Positions 63,087 through 64,000 of a stretch of DNA of 64,000 nucleotides are shown here, piece by piece. Position 1 is the first letter of the stretch; the number at the start of each line of letters is the position of its first letter. The notes beneath the pieces were generated by a model. It made no database searches, had not been told where the DNA came from, and saw only the letters and a program-made list of their open reading frames with translations. The position numbers and the translations under genes are program-made. Source of the DNA: Nemertoderma westbladi (lineage: Eukaryota; Xenacoelomorpha; Nemertodermatida; Nemertodermatidae); NCBI GenBank assembly GCA_032718475.1, contig JAUCBJ010007752.1, forward strand, positions 26,544-90,543, written 5' to 3'.

Positions 63087-63806
63087 CTATAATATTTAAT
63101 TAGCATCACTCAAGAAACATGGTGTTATGGTATAGTAAAAAAATCTCGCAAAATGGGGGGACGTACGGAACTGTTCCCCCAAAAACAGCTATTATGAAAG
63201 GCAGAATAGTGGTGACACGCCGCAGGCAACACTAGTACCAGTAACAGTGAACTGACAAAAAAAAACTAAATAATTTCCATCTAGTGCTAATCTACCCATC
63301 CCGCATTGTTCGCTGTAAAAACAATTAAAAAATATATTAATGAAATGCCTGGCAGTATTTAGCTAGCTATATTTGTTTTTAGCTACAGCTCTATGGTACA
63401 GGTATGGGCGAAATAAATATTATTCTAGAATAATTAACTTGATATGAATAATTTGCCTCCATACCACTATCCTATAATCGATTCTTAACACAACATAAAT
63501 ACACATCCAAATAAATACATAGCTACATTTATTATTTGTTTTATTTTAGATACTGCAATATTATACTTTATATTAGCCAATCAACTGCGCTTGACAACTG
63601 TTGCTGTGTTATGGCTGACGTCACTCGTGCAGTTTTCTGAAACGGCCTGATTTTTCGATGTTGCTAATTTTGCGTTTTAAAATTGCTATAACTCGGCAAA
63701 TATTAATTTTTTTGAAGTAAAATTGCTCTCTGGGGTTTTTTCACATGCTCTTTCACATGAAACCAACGAAAACTCGAAAAAGAATTTCCGATTCGTCTAC
63801 CCCATT

Positions 63807-64000
63807 CCAAATAGTACTGTGGGGGATGTAAATGCCACATATAAATAACTAACGTACTAGTGAGCTATTTTATTATTGTTAAACATTGTTGTGTTTTATA
63901 TGTTCTAGAATACGTAATACTCAAGGAAACGAGTTAAGTGTCCGAACGATAGGTATGCCATCGAGTGGACGCTACATCACTCCCCCCCAGTGAGGGCACG
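63807..64000. other. Right flank, nothing recognised
   Basis: AT-rich sequence ending in a short C run. No feature supported. Confidence 0.4.

Larger units (their letters stand above)
60170..63806 (-). mobile_element. Merlin DNA transposon with long TIRs
   Basis: Ends AATGGGGTAGACAAGTCGG and its near complement CCGATTCGTCTACCCCATT. The inverted repeat continues inward for about 450 bp (60170-60615 and 63350-63806), including GCACGAGTGACGTCA and AAGTTAATTATTCYAGAATAA, with indels. It encloses the transposase frame on the minus strand. An 8-9 bp target duplication is not evident. Confidence 0.82.

Overview
The window is animal genomic DNA made almost entirely of transposable elements. I found no convincing single-copy host gene, rRNA, intact tRNA gene or CRISPR array. 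The mix of element types (BEL/Pao LTR retrotransposon, several LINEs, a Penelope-like element, Harbinger, Merlin, pogo-like and hAT-like DNA transposons, a tRNA-derived SINE) plus AT-rich DNA with (AAT)n tails and long G/C runs fits an invertebrate metazoan, probably aquatic. I cannot name the species.

Layout. 1-5255: the minus-strand 5' part of a LINE. Its large ORF1 joins a SAP domain, a decapeptide repeat and a Ulp1-type protease, and it is followed by the AP-endonuclease start of ORF2. 5256-7478 and 25929-26422: two decayed pogo-like transposase copies separated by arrays of a 20-bp palindromic repeat containing GTCGCGAC. The second copy is split by an 18.4-kb BEL/Pao element (7479-25928) with nearly identical 1.95-kb LTRs, a GGTAT target duplication and an uninterrupted 2873-codon gag-pol. 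26406-30800: a small TIR element with an integrase-type HTH ORF, then a broken reverse transcriptase with GC-rich minisatellites. 30805-36020: inverted pogo-family fragments, C-rich minisatellites and a broken SWIM-domain gene. 36060-41310: a decayed minus-strand LINE and a Penelope-like element. 41311-47814: low-coding sequence with fold-back repeats and LINE scraps. 47815-57318: a Harbinger element whose transposase is split by an intron, a SINE, and a Merlin-like element that itself holds a nearly full LINE. 57319-64000: a 60-bp minisatellite, a hAT-like MITE with a perfect 8-bp TSD, a fold-back element, and a Merlin element with about 450-bp TIRs and an intact transposase frame.

The most interesting object is the BEL/Pao element. 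Besides gag-pol it carries three long unfamiliar reading frames (255, 389 and about 600 codons) between pol and the 3' LTR. The last encodes three CCHC knuckles and a basic tail. A 17-nt sequence, GGAAGACTYGYGAGCCT, occurs nine times in the internal region: after pol, 3 nt after the first extra ORF, just after the third, twice more in the 3' noncoding region, and four times within gag-pol in different reading frames. It therefore behaves as a nucleic-acid signal, not a protein repeat. Near-identical LTRs and open frames suggest recent mobility. The functions of the extra ORFs and of the motif are unknown to me.

Limits: all alignments were done by eye. Domain calls rest on visible motifs, boundaries of decayed elements are approximate, and no database search was possible.
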